From positions 1-15,048 of the forward strand of contig MFQD01000037.1 of assembly GCA_001782975.1 (NCBI GenBank): 15,048 nt of DNA, written 5' to 3'. Numbering within the stretch: the first letter of the stretch is position 1; each line of letters opens with the position of its first letter. Origin of the DNA: Candidatus Magasanikbacteria bacterium RIFCSPHIGHO2_02_FULL_50_9b (GTDB lineage: Bacteria > Patescibacteriota > Patescibacteriia > Magasanikbacterales > 2-02-FULL-50-9b). The position numbers and the translations under genes were made by a program. The notes under the pieces are model-generated. The model ran no database searches. It was not told the origin of the DNA and saw only the letters and a list, made by a program, of their open reading frames with translations. Positions 13,867 through 15,048 of the stretch are shown piece after piece.

Positions 13867-14886
13867 ATGAAAAAAGCCTTAATCACCGGCGTCACTGGCC
13901 AAGACGGTTCATACCTTGCGGAGCTTTTGCTTGCAAAGGGGTATGAAGTGCATGGCATCATTCGGCGGTCGAGCCTTGCCAATACGGAGCGGATTGAGCA
14001 TCTACTTGAGGATGCGCGAGAAAAAAATGCTATTTTGCAGTTGCATTACGGCGATCTCACGGACTCGAGCAACTTGAATCGCATCATCGAGCGTGTGCAG
14101 CCGGATGAAATTTATAATTTAGGTGCGCAGAGTTATGTGCGCGTCAGTTTCGACGTGCCGGAATATACGGCAATTGTTGATGGGGTGGGAACGCTGTCAT
14201 TGCTCGATGCGATTCATCGCGCAGAAATTCCAGTAAAATTTTATCAAGCCGGCACGTCAGAAATGTTTGGTAAGGTGCAAGAGATTCCACAAAAAGAAAC
14301 AACGCCATTTTATCCGCGAAGTCCGTATGGTTGTGCGAAACTATTTGCGCACACAATCGGCGTGAATTATCGCGAGTCATACAACATGTTTGTGACCAAC
14401 GGTATTTTATTTAATCACGAATCGCCGCGGCGCGGTCGCCAGTTTGTGACGCGCAAAGCAGTGCGCGCGTTTAAAGAAATGGCAGCGGGCAAACCACGCG
14501 TGCTGCGCATTGGCAATTTGGATGCAAAGCGCGATTGGGGCTATGCGCCCGAATATGTTGAAGCGATGTGGCTCATGTTGCAGCAGTCAGTACCTGATGA
14601 TTTTGTGATTGCAACGGGTGAAACGCACAGCGTTCGCGAACTAGTTGAAGAATCAGCACGCATCGCCGGTTTTGATTTGGTGTGGCAGGGCAACGCAGTG
14701 CAGGAACAGGGTATTGACCGTGCGACTGGCCGCGTGCTCGTTGAAATTGATCCAAATGAATTTCGTCCGGCAGAGGTTGATCTTTTGATTGGTGACCCGA
14801 CAAAAGCGCGCGAAAAACTGGGTTGGCAGCCAAAAACAACGTTTAAAGAACTCATTCAAATCATGTACGACGCAGAACAAATATGA
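13867..14886 (+). CDS. gmd: GDP-mannose 4,6-dehydratase
   Basis: This 339-aa extended SDR converts GDP-D-mannose to GDP-4-keto-6-deoxy-D-mannose, the branch point to GDP-fucose, GDP-rhamnose, GDP-perosamine and GDP-colitose. TGVTGQDGSYL (7-17) is the NADP-binding loop with the family-specific GQDGSY. GTSEMFG (129-135) has the catalytic Thr130 and Glu132. YPRSPYGCAK (149-158) has Tyr154 and Lys158, and NHESPRRGRQFVTRK (183-197) is the conserved nucleotide-binding and tetramer segment. Length is normal for the bacterial enzyme. It has its own promoter, divergent from the flippase, and its stop overlaps the next start (ATGA), so the two are probably co-translated. This shows a second sugar module, separate from the UDP-L-FucNAc cassette. 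Confidence 0.95.
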   Translation: MKKALITGVTGQDGSYLAELLLAKGYEVHGIIRRSSLANTERIEHLLEDAREKNAILQLHYGDLTDSSNLNRIIERVQPDEIYNLGAQSYVRVSFDVPEYTAIVDGVGTLSLLDAIHRAEIPVKFYQAGTSEMFGKVQEIPQKETTPFYPRSPYGCAKLFAHTIGVNYRESYNMFVTNGILFNHESPRRGRQFVTRKAVRAFKEMAAGKPRVLRIGNLDAKRDWGYAPEYVEAMWLMLQQSVPDDFVIATGETHSVRELVEESARIAGFDLVWQGNAVQEQGIDRATGRVLVEIDPNEFRPAEVDLLIGDPTKAREKLGWQPKTTFKELIQIMYDAEQI

Positions 14887-15048
14887 TCAAGCTGGTGAAA
14901 CAAACATTTTTTTCTGAATCCGAAGTGAAAGAAAAATTAATTGAATTTATCAAAGGTGCGGAAATTTTTAGCATGGGATCCCAGTGTGCTGCATATGAAA
15001 AAAAATTTGCGGCAAAACAAGAGCGTACGCACGCAGTATTTGTGAGCA
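14883..15048 (+). CDS. DegT/DnrJ/EryC1-family PLP enzyme, 5' part only
   Basis: Only the first 55 codons are present; the window ends inside the gene. The translation contains EIFSMGSQCAAYEKKFAAKQ (27-46), followed by RTHAVFVS (48-55). This is the usual N-terminal stretch of DegT/DnrJ/EryC1/StrS sugar aminotransferases, just before the S/N-G-S/T-x-A-N motif that would lie past 15048. Overlapping gmd by the ATGA, it probably acts on GDP-4-keto-6-deoxymannose. Two outcomes are possible: transamination to GDP-perosamine, or ColD-like 3-dehydration towards GDP-colitose. The SMGxxCxxYEKKFA form feels closer to the dehydratase-like or uncharacterised branch than to perosamine synthase, which usually begins MIPV. 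The PLP-site Lys (aminotransferase) or His (ColD) would decide, and it is not in the window. Confidence 0.75.
   Translation, partial: MIKLVKQTFFSESEVKEKLIEFIKGAEIFSMGSQCAAYEKKFAAKQERTHAVFVS

Noticed and set aside
13782..13982. 67-residue N-terminal extension of the flippase frame
   Set aside because: It is hydrophilic, unlike Wzx N-termini, runs antisense through the gmd start and both promoters, and lies upstream of the predicted transcription start at 13781.
1..15048. TGA recoded to glycine as in some CPR lineages
   Set aside because: TGA ends several well-defined proteins at their expected C-termini, for example in ATGA overlaps after gmd and capF, and no protein needs read-through.

Overview
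The window looks like chromosomal DNA of a Candidate Phyla Radiation (Patescibacteria/Parcubacteria-type) bacterium. The reasons are family resemblance and style. The C39-type protease has the W-D-x-x-H-E-x-x-C-E-E-A type motif I associate with these genomes. The tRNA has no encoded CCA, genes are packed with ATGA overlaps, and almost no start codon has a Shine-Dalgarno sequence. TGA is used as a normal stop, so recoding to glycine is not supported. The lineage is an inference; no marker gene here settles it.

Layout. Positions 1-3611 are housekeeping: the 3' part of a secreted-type C39 cysteine peptidase, a UvrD/PcrA-family helicase, a convergent cupredoxin-like lipoprotein, and nucleoside-diphosphate kinase (ndk). 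At 3638-3710 is tRNA-Pro(GGG). From 3720 to 12541 run nine co-directional genes, with gaps of 9 bases or fewer or with overlaps: five glycosyltransferases, a SAM methyltransferase, and a complete three-gene UDP-N-acetyl-L-fucosamine cassette (CapE/FnlA, CapF/FnlB, CapG/FnlC types). On the opposite strand, overlapping the end of capG by 62 bp, is a Wzx-like polysaccharide flippase (12480-13781). Diverging from it is GDP-mannose 4,6-dehydratase (gmd), followed by the start of a DegT/DnrJ/EryC1-type PLP enzyme cut by the window end.

Together, 3720-15048 reads as a surface-glycan locus. Nucleotide-sugar modules make UDP-L-FucNAc and a GDP-6-deoxyhexose derivative, glycosyltransferases assemble a lipid-linked glycan, a methyltransferase probably decorates it, and the flippase exports it. 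No polymerase (Wzy) or polyprenol-phosphate sugar-1-phosphate transferase (WbaP/WecA type) is visible; these may lie beyond 15048.

Regulation. Both divergent intergenic regions (3054-3128 and 13782-13866) hold recognisable sigma70-type promoters, all with 17-bp spacers. Three of the four place the transcription start 0-5 nt from the start codon, which predicts leaderless or near-leaderless mRNAs. The cupredoxin gene ends at a convincing intrinsic terminator buried antisense in the 3' end of the helicase gene. I see no insertion sequence, CRISPR array or clear new defence system. There is no gene-free stretch longer than about 85 bp.
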